Positions 17,831 through 26,028 of a DNA stretch of 64,000 bases are shown piece by piece. The DNA is from MPNO01 sp965205995. GTDB lineage: Bacteria > Pseudomonadota > Alphaproteobacteria > MPNO01. The position numbers and the translations under genes are program-made. Under the pieces are notes generated by a model. That model ran no database searches. It saw only the letters and a list, made by a program, of their open reading frames with translations, and had not been told where the DNA came from. The stretch covers positions 186,001 to 250,000 of the forward strand of contig OZ242200.1 of assembly GCA_965205995.1 (NCBI GenBank), written 5' to 3'. Position 1 is the stretch's first letter. Every line of letters starts with the position of its first letter.

Positions 17831-18907
17831 CTATTCCTTGTCCCAGTCGCGGACGATTTCCGCCTTGGCGGCGCGCAACCCGTCCATATAGGCGGCGAGC
17901 ACGCGGCGCGCCGGCTGGCCCTTCTTTTCCAACCTCTCCGCCCATTGCTTGGCGACGTTGGGGAGCGCGTGGGCCCAGCGCCGGCGCTCATCCATCGAGA
18001 ATCCGGAGATCTTGGCGCCGCTCTTGGCCATGATGGCTTCGAACTTGTTCGACTTGCCGAGGCTTACCGCGGCATGGCGGTCCTGCCATCCGACCGCGAC
18101 CTCGCGGAAGATCGTCTGGACCCATCCCGGCAGCTTTTTCCAGGACTCCACGTTGACGCTGAGGCCGGTGGAGGCGATCGCGCCGATATTGACCTTGGTG
18201 AGGTAGGGCGCGGATTGATAGACCTTGTAGGCGAAGCCGAGACCCCACGAGATCGGATAGCCGTCATAGAGGCCGTTCTTGATGTGCAGATAGGCCTGGT
18301 TCATGCTCGAGTTCACCACCGTGGCGCCGGTGTTCAGGAGATAGTTCCCCATCGTGCCGCTGGCCCCGAGCTTGTGGCCCTTGAGGTCCTCGTAGCGCTT
18401 GACCGGAAACTTGGTCATCATGTGGATCGTGTCGTTGACGCCGGTCCCCAGATAGATTTGGTCGAGCCGGGTCCAGGTGTCGTCCATTTCCGGCACTTTC
18501 TTGCGCACATCGCGCATGATCCGGGTCAGGGCATGGACGTCCGCGGTGCCGAACGGCACATAGGTCGAGATGTTTTCGAGCGGCAGCTTCGATTCCTCGA
18601 AGACGTGGATCTGGACGCCCACATCGGCGATGCCCTCCTCGACCGCCTCGAGGACTTCGTGGAAGCTCGCCAGCGTGAACGAATAGGCCTGGGTCCACTC
18701 GATCTTGAAATCCTTGCCCGACGCGGCGATCCGCTTGTCGACCTCGGGGACGAAATAGCCCTTGGTCACCTGGACCGGGGTGACGATCGGCGGCGGCGCG
18801 CCGACCACCGTCAACTTTATCGTCTTGGCCTGTCCAACCGCGGCCATCCCGGCCAGCACGACCGCGCCGGCGGCGCACAGCGCCATCGTCTGCTTTACGG
18901 AATTCAT
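17831..18907 (-). CDS. TRAP transporter substrate-binding protein
   Basis: A 358-residue periplasmic ligand-binding protein. It has a signal peptide of about 27 residues ending in GQA, then a mature DctP-like fold with VPEVDKRIAASG, LPLENISTYVPFG, a long central helix region (VKRYEDLKGHKLGAS) and a conserved NSSMNQAYLHIKNGLYDG. The ATG at 18907 is preceded by GGGGGGGC. The divergent flavin monooxygenase gene starts 166 bp away, so the intervening bases probably hold both promoters. It feeds the fused permease downstream. Confidence 0.9.
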   Translation of the reverse strand: MNSVKQTMALCAAGAVVLAGMAAVGQAKTIKLTVVGAPPPIVTPVQVTKGYFVPEVDKRIAASGKDFKIEWTQAYSFTLASFHEVLEAVEEGIADVGVQIHVFEESKLPLENISTYVPFGTADVHALTRIMRDVRKKVPEMDDTWTRLDQIYLGTGVNDTIHMMTKFPVKRYEDLKGHKLGASGTMGNYLLNTGATVVNSSMNQAYLHIKNGLYDGYPISWGLGFAYKVYQSAPYLTKVNIGAIASTGLSVNVESWKKLPGWVQTIFREVAVGWQDRHAAVSLGKSNKFEAIMAKSGAKISGFSMDERRRWAHALPNVAKQWAERLEKKGQPARRVLAAYMDGLRAAKAEIVRDWDKE

Positions 18908-19073
18908 TGCGAGCCCCCCCTGTCGTCGGAGTCCGTTGTCGTCCGACTCCCCTATCGATGCCAAGACCTTAGCACGGCGTCTGGAAGGCGCACACCGGAG
19001 CCCTGAGCCGCGATTGCTAACGCGACCGTGACCCCATAGGCTGGACCGCACAGGGTGGCGCGAGGGGTGAAAC

Positions 19074-20330
19074 TTGGGCTCGACACGGCCGCATGCGATC
19101 GTGATCGGCGGATCGGTGGGCGGCCTGGCCGCGGCGGGGCTCCTGCGGTCCATCGGCTGGCGCGCGACCGTGTTCGAGCGCACCATCGGCGACCTCGCCG
19201 GGCGCGGGGCGGGGCTCGGCATCTCGGCCGAGCTGTTGCAGGTGATGGACCGCATCGGTGCGCCGCTGGAGGTTTCGGGCGGCGCCGCGCATAACGGTTA
19301 TGTCTGGATGGGCGCGGACGGCCGGGTGCTGTTCGAGCACGACCGCGGCACTGTCGGCAGCACCTGGGCGCGGGTCTACCGGCCGCTCCGCGACAGCATC
19401 CCGGACGACGGCTACCGCCAGGGCATGACGCTCGAACGCGTCGAGCAGGATGCAAGCGCGGTCACCGCGGTATTTTCAGACGGGACCCGCCTCGCGGCCG
19501 ATTTGCTGGTTGCCGCCGACGGCGTGTTCTCCACGGTCCGCGCGCAGTTCCTGCCCGAAATCGAGCCGCATTACAGCAACTATGTCGCCTGGCGCGGCCT
19601 GGTGGGCGAGCAGGAGGTGCCCGGTTCGGTCATCGACGCGCTCGCCAACCGCCTGGTGTTCTGCTTTCCGGACAACGAGATGCTGCTGGCCATGGCGGCG
19701 CCGGGCGAGGGGGAGGACACGCGCCCGGGTCACCGCCGCATCTATTTCATCTGGTACCGGCCGGCGGCGCCCGACGCGCTCGCCAGGCTGTTCACCGATG
19801 CGGACGGCAGGAACCATGGCATCTCGATCCCGCCGCCGCTGATTCGCGACGAGCTGGTCGGCGACATGAAAGCCCGCGCGAGAGAGAAGTTCCCGCCGGC
19901 GATCGCCGAGATCGTGAACACGGTCTCGCAGCCCATGCTGCAAGCGGTCACCGACATGGAATCGCCGCGTCTGACGTTCGGCAGGGTGGCGGTGATGGGC
20001 GATGCGGCTTTCGTCGCCCGCCCCCATACCGCCGGCGGCGTCTCGAAGGCCGCGCTGGACGCCGAGTGCCTGGTCGATTCGCTGGTCGGGGCGAAGAACG
20101 ACGTCGGCGCCGCGCTCGCGCGCTACGATCGGACGCAGCGGGAGTTCGGCCGCCGGCTGGTTGCCCATTCGCGCTATCTCGGCGCCTTTCTGGAGGACCG
20201 CGAAGAGACGCCGGAGGGAAGCGACGCGGAACCGGAGCGCGACCCGAAGCGCATCATCCTCGACTACGGCGCACCGGACATGCTGCACGACGTCGACCCG
20301 AAGCAGTTTCGCGAGGACCGGGCTGTATAG
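19074..20330 (+). CDS. FAD-dependent monooxygenase (aromatic hydroxylase type)
   Basis: A 418-residue flavoprotein of the class A monooxygenase group. It has the FAD/NADPH-binding IGGSVGGLAAAGLL (residues about 10-23), a mid-protein LLVAADGVFSTVRAQF matching the DG motif, and VMGDAAFVARPHTAGGVSKA matching the second FAD motif GD...P. The start is a TTG with AGGGGTGA upstream; no ATG precedes the nucleotide-binding motif. It is probably an NAD(P)H-dependent hydroxylase of a small aromatic compound. A glyoxalase-fold protein and a hydrolase follow on the same strand, which fits a small catabolic operon. Confidence 0.85.
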   Translation: MGSTRPHAIVIGGSVGGLAAAGLLRSIGWRATVFERTIGDLAGRGAGLGISAELLQVMDRIGAPLEVSGGAAHNGYVWMGADGRVLFEHDRGTVGSTWARVYRPLRDSIPDDGYRQGMTLERVEQDASAVTAVFSDGTRLAADLLVAADGVFSTVRAQFLPEIEPHYSNYVAWRGLVGEQEVPGSVIDALANRLVFCFPDNEMLLAMAAPGEGEDTRPGHRRIYFIWYRPAAPDALARLFTDADGRNHGISIPPPLIRDELVGDMKARAREKFPPAIAEIVNTVSQPMLQAVTDMESPRLTFGRVAVMGDAAFVARPHTAGGVSKAALDAECLVDSLVGAKNDVGAALARYDRTQREFGRRLVAHSRYLGAFLEDREETPEGSDAEPERDPKRIILDYGAPDMLHDVDPKQFREDRAV

Positions 20331-20366
20331 GGCATTCTCACCTGTGAGCAACAAGGAGTCGAAACA

Positions 20367-20813
20367 ATGGCAACCAAAATAGCGGATCGGGCGGATGTCC
20401 CGGCGCTCTCCTTTCTCGGGTTCATTCACGAAGGGGTTCCCGTCGCCACCGAGAACCTCGATGCCTGCATCGAATTCTACATCGAGGTGCTCGGGCTCAA
20501 GCTGCTGCCGCGCCCCAAGGCCCTGGACGACCTCGGCCCCGGGGCATGGCTCGGCGACGCGGACGATACCGTCCAGTTCCACCTGATCGCCAATGACGGA
20601 ACGCTGCGGCCGAAGGAGGGCGCCCGGATCGAGCCGGCCGGCCGGCACACCGCCTGGCGGATCGGCGATGTCGAGGCCTTCCGCGCCCGGATGCGCGAGT
20701 TGAACGTCCATTTCGAGGAAATTTCCAGCCTGCTCGGCGAACCGCAGCTCTTCGTCACCGATCCGGCGGGCCACACCTGGGAGTTCCAGGGACCGCCCGG
20801 CGCCGGGCGCTGA
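20367..20813 (+). CDS. VOC-family (glyoxalase/dioxygenase fold) protein
   Basis: A 148-residue single-domain vicinal-oxygen-chelate protein. It shows the usual beginning (FIHEGVPVATENLDACIEFY, with EVLGLKLL) and an ending with LFVTDPAGHTWEF, where the final glutamate is a metal ligand in this fold. The internal histidines (QFHLIAND, GRHTAWR) could complete the metal site. AAGGAG lies just before the ATG. It is co-directional with the flavin monooxygenase and the following hydrolase. The reaction is not assignable. Confidence 0.85.
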   Translation: MATKIADRADVPALSFLGFIHEGVPVATENLDACIEFYIEVLGLKLLPRPKALDDLGPGAWLGDADDTVQFHLIANDGTLRPKEGARIEPAGRHTAWRIGDVEAFRARMRELNVHFEEISSLLGEPQLFVTDPAGHTWEFQGPPGAGR

Positions 20814-20865
20814 CCGCAATTCCGTCCGAACCGCAGACGCCCCGGGATGGAAAGCGAGGCTGCGC

Positions 20866-21648
20866 ATGCCCTATGTCGATGCCAATGGCGAGAGGCTTCA
20901 CTACCAAGAGGCCGGAAGCGGGCCCGCCGTTCTCCTGATCCACTCTATGGGCGCCGACGTCACCATGTGGCGCGACCAGATCGCGGCGCTCTCCGGCCGC
21001 TATCGCTGCATCGCCTTCGATTGCCGGGGCCACGGGGCGAGCACCTATAACGCGCGTTTCGCGATCGCCGACGCGGCGGCGGATTTGAAGGCCGGGCTCG
21101 ACGCCCTGGGCGTCGGGTCCTGCCATCTCATAGGCCTCGCGATGGGCGGTCCGATCGCGGTCTCCTTCGCCGCCCAGTGGCCCGGCGCGGTCCGCTCGGT
21201 GGTGGTCGCGGACGGTTTCGTCGACATGCGCGAGGTCGGCGGCGCGCGCATCCCCGAATGGGCGGAGACCATCCGCTCGATGCCGATGGAGGCGTTCGGC
21301 CGGCGCTATGTCGACTCGCGGCTGACCGCGTCGGCCAGCGACGAAGCGCGCCAGGGGCTCGCCGCGGCGATCGCCAGGGTCCCGCCGGACGCCTATATCG
21401 ACGTGATGAAGGCGATCTTCGACGGCATCGCCTTCACCGCGGAAGCCGCGACCATCGGCGTGCCGTCGCTGGTGATCTGGGGCGAGCAGGACGAGGTGAC
21501 ACCGCTGGAGCATTCGCAACAGATCGCCGACACCATCCCCGGCGCGCGGCTGGAGACCATCCCGGGCGCCGGACACATCGCCAACCTCGACAAGCCCGAG
21601 GCGTTCAACCGCCTGATCGCGGATTTCCTCGACGCTCAGGCGGCGTGA
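20866..21648 (+). CDS. Alpha/beta-hydrolase-fold protein, nucleophile serine replaced
   Basis: A 260-residue protein closely resembling 3-oxoadipate enol-lactonase-type hydrolases: HSMGADVTMWRDQI near residue 26, FDCRGHGAST near 51, VIWGEQDEVTP with the acid residue, and GAGHIANLDKP with the histidine. The nucleophile elbow, normally G-L-S-M-G-G, reads G-L-A-M-G-G, so residue 92 is alanine (GCG, one base from TCG). Unless this is a sequencing error, the enzyme lacks the catalytic serine and is either inactive or does non-hydrolytic chemistry. The neighbouring VOC and flavin genes suggest aromatic catabolism. Confidence 0.85.
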   Translation: MPYVDANGERLHYQEAGSGPAVLLIHSMGADVTMWRDQIAALSGRYRCIAFDCRGHGASTYNARFAIADAAADLKAGLDALGVGSCHLIGLAMGGPIAVSFAAQWPGAVRSVVVADGFVDMREVGGARIPEWAETIRSMPMEAFGRRYVDSRLTASASDEARQGLAAAIARVPPDAYIDVMKAIFDGIAFTAEAATIGVPSLVIWGEQDEVTPLEHSQQIADTIPGARLETIPGAGHIANLDKPEAFNRLIADFLDAQAA

Positions 21649-21659
21649 GCCGCTTAGCG

Positions 21660-21776
21660 TCCCTCGATACGCCCCGGATCAAGTCCGGACCTACTTCGGG
21701 ATGAGGAAAATTTTCCGGCCACCTCCCAACCCTCACCCTGAGTAGCCCCGGACTTGATCCGGGGCGTATCGAAGGG
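21660..21776. repeat. Dispersed palindromic repeat, copy 1
   Basis: Two long arms in inverted orientation flank a short spacer. 21660-21706 begins TCCCTCGATACGCCCCGG and ends CGGGATGAGG; 21732-21776 begins CTCACCCTGAGTAG and ends GGGGCGTATCGAAGGG. The same family recurs at 25.7, 44.4 and 63.0 kb. All copies share the ends TCGATACG and CTACTCGGGATGAGG or its complement. It lies between co-directional genes and could form a cruciform or an mRNA hairpin. Confidence 0.85.
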
Positions 21777-21934
21777 CGGCCGACTGTCTCGGGCGCGCCG
21801 CCGCGACGCCGGTTCCGCAGCGCACGCGTCGCCCGATCGGTGCAACCGGTTTATAGTGTTGCAAGCAATGTCAGCCTCCCCCCGAAGGCAGAATCGATGG
21901 CGCAACTGACCGCGTCGCAGGGCAGGACCGCCGA

Positions 21935-23329
21935 ATGACCGAAACCATCGCGATCCGCGCCCGCTGGGCGCTGCTGCCGGACGGCGACGGGCAGCGCATC
22001 GAGACCGACCGCTGGGTGCTGGTCGAGGACGGGCGGATCGCGGCGGTGACGGCGGGGTGTCCGGGGGGGACCGACCGCGTCATCGACGCGCCGGAAGCGC
22101 TGGTCCTGCCGGGCTTCGTCAATTTGCACAATCACGGCATCTCGTCCCTGCTGTTCCGCGGCATCGTCGAGGACCGGCCCACCGCCTCCTGGGCCGCCGA
22201 TACCGTCTACGGGCTGATCATGCCGCTGCAGGGCCTGGCCATGGAGGTGCTCGACGAGGACGAGCTGCGCGCGGTGACCGCGCTCGGCCTCATCGGCCTG
22301 GTCAAGGGCGGCGCGACCACGGTGATGGACAATTTCCGCAACGCGCAGCATGTCTCGTTCGACGTGGCCGAGGCTCTGGGGCTCAGGTTCTACGGCATGC
22401 CCTATCTGTTCTCGACCGAAGATTTCGGCATCGGCGAGGACGGGCTGCCGCGCTACGCCGCGCGCCCGACGGACGAGAGCGACCTCGCCCGGGCGGTCGC
22501 GCTGTTCGACGCCCATGACGGGCGGGCGGGCGGGCGCATCCGCGCGGGCTTCGGGCCGCACGGCACCGATAGCTGCGATCCCGATCTGCTCGCCGGGATC
22601 CGCGATGCCGCGGCGGCGCGCGGCGCCAAGGTCACCATCCATGTCTCGCAGAGCGCGACCGAAAGCGAGACCCTGCAATCCCGCTACGGCCGGACGCCCA
22701 CCGAACAGCTCGCTCATGTCGGGCTGCTCGGCCCCGATCTGGTGGCCGCGCATTGCGTCTATGCCTCGGACGGCGACCTCGCGCTGATCGCGGAATCCGG
22801 CGCGACGGTGGTCAACTGCCCGGCGTCGTTCGCCCGCGGCGCGGTCCCGGCGGTCTGGCAGCGCACCATTGCGCGCGGCGTGCGCACCGGGATCGGGCTC
22901 GACGGCTACGCCATGGACATGATCGGCGAACTCAGGACGGCCGCTTTGGTCTCCAAGCTCGCCTCGGGCCGTTCGGAGGACGCGGCGGCGCGCGACCTGG
23001 TTGCCGCCGCCACGGTGGACGGCGCCGCGGCGCTCGGACGCGACGATATCGGCCGCATCGCGCCCGGCTGCCGCGCCGATCTGGTCGTGGTCGATCTCGG
23101 CGCCTCCCATCTCGCCCCGGTCAGCGATCCGCTCAAGACCATGGTCTGGCACGCGGGGCGGGCGGATATCAGGGCGGTGATCGTCGACGGCCGGCTGGTG
23201 GTGGAAGACGGCGGCCATCGCCTGGTCGACGAGGCCGCGATCGTCGCCGCCGGCGCCGCGGCGGTGCGCAAGGTGTGGGACGAGGGGCGCGGGCGAGGCT
23301 ATATCAAGGAAGGCGAGATCGTCGGATAG
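21935..23329 (+). CDS. Amidohydrolase (TRZ/ATZ - cytosine deaminase-like)
   Basis: A 464-residue metal-dependent amidohydrolase. The first metal ligands are in NLHNHGI near residue 63, others are in VTIHVSQSATESE and AAHCVYASDG, and the aspartate is in GIGLDGYAMDM. The C-terminal GRIAPGCRADLVVVDL is the standard closing beta-sandwich motif. Members deaminate or dechlorinate purine/pyrimidine/triazine-type rings or related heterocycles. The next gene, a DUF1932 dehydrogenase, follows by 35 bp and may be co-transcribed. The substrate is not predictable. Confidence 0.88.
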   Translation: MTETIAIRARWALLPDGDGQRIETDRWVLVEDGRIAAVTAGCPGGTDRVIDAPEALVLPGFVNLHNHGISSLLFRGIVEDRPTASWAADTVYGLIMPLQGLAMEVLDEDELRAVTALGLIGLVKGGATTVMDNFRNAQHVSFDVAEALGLRFYGMPYLFSTEDFGIGEDGLPRYAARPTDESDLARAVALFDAHDGRAGGRIRAGFGPHGTDSCDPDLLAGIRDAAAARGAKVTIHVSQSATESETLQSRYGRTPTEQLAHVGLLGPDLVAAHCVYASDGDLALIAESGATVVNCPASFARGAVPAVWQRTIARGVRTGIGLDGYAMDMIGELRTAALVSKLASGRSEDAAARDLVAAATVDGAAALGRDDIGRIAPGCRADLVVVDLGASHLAPVSDPLKTMVWHAGRADIRAVIVDGRLVVEDGGHRLVDEAAIVAAGAAAVRKVWDEGRGRGYIKEGEIVG

Positions 23330-23364
23330 ACGGCGCCGTCGGAACGGAAGAACGGAGTTGCGGA

Positions 23365-24264
23365 ATGACGCTTCAAACGGTCGCGATCCTGAGCCCGGGA
23401 GAGATGGGCGGCGGCGTCGGCGGCGCGCTGAGCCGGCACGGCCATACGGCGATCGCCTGCCTCGCCGGTCGCAGCGCGGAGACCAGGGCGCGGGCCGAAC
23501 GGCAGGGATTCCGTTTATTCGACGACCTCGATTCGATGCTGGCAGAGGCCGATATCGTGCTCTCGATCCTGCCGCCGGAGGTCGCGCGCGCGACCGCCGA
23601 GGACGTGGCGGCGGCGATGAAACGGTGCGGCAGGACACCCCCCTTCGCCGAGCTCAACGCCATAGCGCCGGATACCGCGAGGGCGATCGGGGCGGTGATT
23701 CGCGGCGCCGGCGCGCCATTCATCGACGGCGGGATCATCGGCCTTCCCCCGGCGGAAGGGCGAAAGCCGACCCGGATCTACGTCTCCGGGGAAGCCGCGC
23801 CGGCGATGGACGCGTTCGACGGCAAGGACATCGCCATCCACCAATGCGGGCCCGAGATCGGCCGCGCCTCGGCGGTCAAGATGTGCTACGCTTCGATTTC
23901 CAAGGGCACCAACACGCTGCATACCGCCGCGATGACGGTGGCCGACGCGCTTGGCGTCGGCGAGATCCTGCGCGCAGAGATCGGCGACAGCGTACCCGCC
24001 GTGTTCGAGCGCATGCAGGCGAACATCCCGCGCCTGCCCGCCGATGCCGGACGCTGGATTGGCGAGATGGAAGAGATCGCCAGGACCTACGCATCCGCCG
24101 GGCTGCCGCCCGGCTTCCACAAGGCGGCGGCCGAGATATTCCGCCTGCTGGACGCGACGCCCTACGGCCGCGAAACGCGCGAGACGATGGATCGCGCAAG
24201 GACCATGGAGCAGACCGTCGCCGCCTGCGTCGCCGAGCTCCGCAAGCGCGAAGCGGCGGAGTGA
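23365..24264 (+). CDS. NAD(P)-dependent oxidoreductase with DUF1932 domain
   Basis: A 299-residue dehydrogenase of the 6-phosphogluconate / 3-hydroxyisobutyrate type. The N-terminal nucleotide fold has SPGEMGGGVGGALSRHG, and a DIVLSILPPE segment follows. The middle carries FIDGGIIGLPP, and the second half with KMCYASISKGTNTLHTAA matches the DUF1932 domain. The internal ATG at 23365 is used because the upstream part of the same frame overlaps the amidohydrolase. Its TGA overlaps the GTG of the next gene (GTGA). Confidence 0.86.
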   Translation: MTLQTVAILSPGEMGGGVGGALSRHGHTAIACLAGRSAETRARAERQGFRLFDDLDSMLAEADIVLSILPPEVARATAEDVAAAMKRCGRTPPFAELNAIAPDTARAIGAVIRGAGAPFIDGGIIGLPPAEGRKPTRIYVSGEAAPAMDAFDGKDIAIHQCGPEIGRASAVKMCYASISKGTNTLHTAAMTVADALGVGEILRAEIGDSVPAVFERMQANIPRLPADAGRWIGEMEEIARTYASAGLPPGFHKAAAEIFRLLDATPYGRETRETMDRARTMEQTVAACVAELRKREAAE

Positions 24265-24965
24265 GTCCCGCCACGACCGAATCGCTCCGCCTCGCCGACG
24301 GTCGCACGGTCGACGTCGCGATCCGCACCAGCCCCCGCGCGCGCCGCTTCCTGATCACCGTCGCGCCGGTCGGCGGCGCGGTCGAGTTGGTGCTGCCGCG
24401 GGGCGCGCCGCGCTCCGAGGGTCTCGCCTTCCTCAGGGCGAAAGAGGGCTGGATCGCGGCAAGGACGGCGAAGGCGCTGCCCCGGGTGCCGTTTTGCGAC
24501 GGCGCGGCGTTCCCCTTTCTCGGCGACAGGCTGACGATCCGCTGCACCGCCACGGGCCGCCTTGGCGCATGGCGCGACGGCGATGTCCTCGCGGTCCAGG
24601 GCGAAGCCGCGGACGCGCCGGACCGGGTGGTGCGCTGGCTCCGCCGTGCCGCGCGGCACGAGATCGCGCCCCTTGTCGGCGAGAAAGCCGCCCTGCTCCC
24701 CGCCCGCTATGGCCGCATCGCGCTGCGCGACACCGTTTCGCGCTGGGGAAGCTGCTCGGCCAAGGGGAATCTCAGCTTTTCCTGGCGCCTGGTCATGGCC
24801 CCCCGGCCGGTGCTCGACTACGTCGTCGCCCACGAGGTCGCCCACCTGGTCGAGCACAACCACGGCGAAGGTTTCTGGGCCCATGTCGCGCGCCTCTGCG
24901 ACGACGTCCAGGCCCCGCGCGCCTGGCTGCGACGCCACGGCGCCTCGCTGCACCGGTATGGGTAG
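24261..24965 (+). CDS. YgjP/DUF45-type zinc metallopeptidase
   Basis: A 234-residue protein of the YgjP-like (DUF45, M48-related) metallopeptidase family. It ends with VVAHEVAHLVEHNHGEGFW, where HEVAH is the zinc-binding HExxH and the later histidine is the third ligand. A conserved RWGSCSAKGNLSFSWRL precedes it. The start is the GTG overlapping the preceding stop. The cytoplasmic role of the family is unknown, although association with DNA-repair or nucleic-acid genes has been noted elsewhere. Confidence 0.88.
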   Translation: MSPATTESLRLADGRTVDVAIRTSPRARRFLITVAPVGGAVELVLPRGAPRSEGLAFLRAKEGWIAARTAKALPRVPFCDGAAFPFLGDRLTIRCTATGRLGAWRDGDVLAVQGEAADAPDRVVRWLRRAARHEIAPLVGEKAALLPARYGRIALRDTVSRWGSCSAKGNLSFSWRLVMAPRPVLDYVVAHEVAHLVEHNHGEGFWAHVARLCDDVQAPRAWLRRHGASLHRYG

Positions 24966-24977
24966 CGGGTGGCCCTC

Positions 24978-25118
24978 ATGACCCTCGATGAGCGGCTGGA
25001 CGACCTCGAACGCGACGGCTCGCTGGTAGCCTCGGCGATCCCGAGGCGAACGTTCCGGCCGGTCGAGCGGCGGCCCGGCGCCCTGGCGAGATTCCTCGTC
25101 GGGCGCGCCAGCCGATGA
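24978..25118 (+). CDS. Very small ORF, possibly an antitoxin-type remnant
   Basis: A 46-residue reading frame (MTLDERLDDLERDGSLVAS, then a basic stretch with RRTFRPVERRPGALARFL) fills the gap between the metallopeptidase and the acetyltransferase. Its TGA overlaps the ATG of the latter (ATGA), which argues for real translation. The composition, an acidic helix then a basic PRRxFRPVxRRPGALARFL tail, resembles the C-terminal, toxin-binding half of some type II antitoxins. No DNA-binding part or neighbouring toxin is present. This identification is tentative. Confidence 0.4.
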   Translation: MTLDERLDDLERDGSLVASAIPRRTFRPVERRPGALARFLVGRASR

Positions 25119-25597
25119 CGGACCTCATCGTCCGTCCGGCCGCGCCGGGGGACCGGGCCGGCTGGGAGCCGCTGTTTCTGGCCTATGCCGATTTCTACAG
25201 GGTCGCCATGACGGCGGAGACCCTGGAGACTGTGTGGGACTGGATCCACGACCCGGCCCATGTCGTCGAAGCGTTGGTCGCGGAGCGCGAAGGCGCGCTG
25301 GTCGGCCTCGCCCATTACCGCGCCATGCCAAGCCCGCTCCGCGGCGGGACGCTCGGCTTTCTCGACGACCTGTTCGTCGATCCCGCGGCGCGGGGCGCGA
25401 AGGTGGGCGAAGCCCTGTTCGCGCGCCTCGGCGAGATCGCCGCCGGGCGCGGCTGGCGTTGCGTCCGCTGGATCACCGCCGACGACAACTACCGCGCCCG
25501 CGCGCTCTACGACCGGGTCGCGGTGAAAACGGCGTGGAACACATACGAGATGGCGGCTGGGGCGGGGTCGCGGTCCGGAAAAGTGTCGCCGGGTTGA
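25115..25597 (+). CDS. GNAT-family N-acetyltransferase
   Basis: A 160-residue acetyltransferase of the GNAT fold. It begins with IVRPAAPGDRAGWEPLFLAYADFYR. It has the core LGFLDDLFVDPAARGAKVGEALFARL, matching the acetyl-CoA pyrophosphate-binding R/Q-x-x-G-x-A/G region, and a C-terminal TADDNYRARALYDRV. It overlaps the small upstream frame by four bases. It acetylates a small molecule or protein amine; no substrate clue is visible. Confidence 0.88.
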   Translation: MTDLIVRPAAPGDRAGWEPLFLAYADFYRVAMTAETLETVWDWIHDPAHVVEALVAEREGALVGLAHYRAMPSPLRGGTLGFLDDLFVDPAARGAKVGEALFARLGEIAAGRGWRCVRWITADDNYRARALYDRVAVKTAWNTYEMAAGAGSRSGKVSPG

Positions 25598-25673
25598 TCT
25601 CTGCCTGCGCCGCCGACGCGCGCGCCGGTCACCAGAGCCTATCTGTCTTGGATGGAACCGGAGCGACAGGGCG

Positions 25674-25773
25674 TCCCTCGATACGGCGCTTCGCGCCTAC
25701 TCGGGATGAGGCGATGTTGTTGGCCTCCTGCAACCCAACCCTCACCCTGAGTAGCGGCGAAGCCGCGTATCGT
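25674..25773. repeat. Dispersed palindromic repeat, copy 2
   Basis: The left arm TCCCTCGATACGGCGCTTCG...CTACTCGGGATGAGG (25674-25711) and the right arm CTCACCCTGAGTAGCGG...GCCGCGTATCG (25741-25773) are inverted relative to each other around a roughly 30-base spacer. It is the same family as the copies at 21.7, 44.4 and 63.0 kb and sits between the GNAT gene and the secreted-protein gene. Confidence 0.85.
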
Positions 25774-25808
25774 GCCTCAGCCGTGTCCGCGGTTCCAAGC
25801 AAGACGGA

Positions 25809-25858
25809 CTGTCAATCGGCTTTGAAGTTTGACCTGTCAATCGGCTTTGAAGTTTGAT
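25809..25858. repeat. Two tandem 25-bp direct repeats
   Basis: Units at 25809-25833 and 25834-25858 are identical except for the last base. Each begins CTGTCAATCGGC and ends GAAGTTTGAC or GAAGTTTGAT. The AT-richer composition stands out from the surroundings. Multiple terminal repeats of about this size are a feature of IS21-type insertion-sequence ends, so this may be the footprint of a lost element. No transposase is nearby. Confidence 0.55.
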
Positions 25859-26028
25859 CGAACAGAACGACGAATGGGCAGTCCAGAGAGCACGATACAC
25901 GCTCTTTCACCACGGACCGGGACATGATCGTTTCCACACCCGACCTGCCGCCCGCCGAAACCACGGCGGCGGAGCGTCGCCGGGATCGCTCGGCTAATAT
26001 CTGTTAGGGAAATACCCGAGGACTTCGC
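25859..26028. other. Non-coding leader
   Basis: No gene was seen between the tandem repeats and the secreted-protein start; with the preceding repeats this completes a 431-base gap after the GNAT gene. A GAGGA ribosome site stands seven bases before the ATG at 26029, and GCTAATATCTG at about 25992-26002 could include a -10 element. Confidence 0.3.

Noticed and set aside
15609..17891. A 760-codon plus-strand frame opposite the fused TRAP permease
   Set aside because: Composition is Asp/Arg/Gln-rich, which is a reverse-strand image of a hydrophobic membrane protein.
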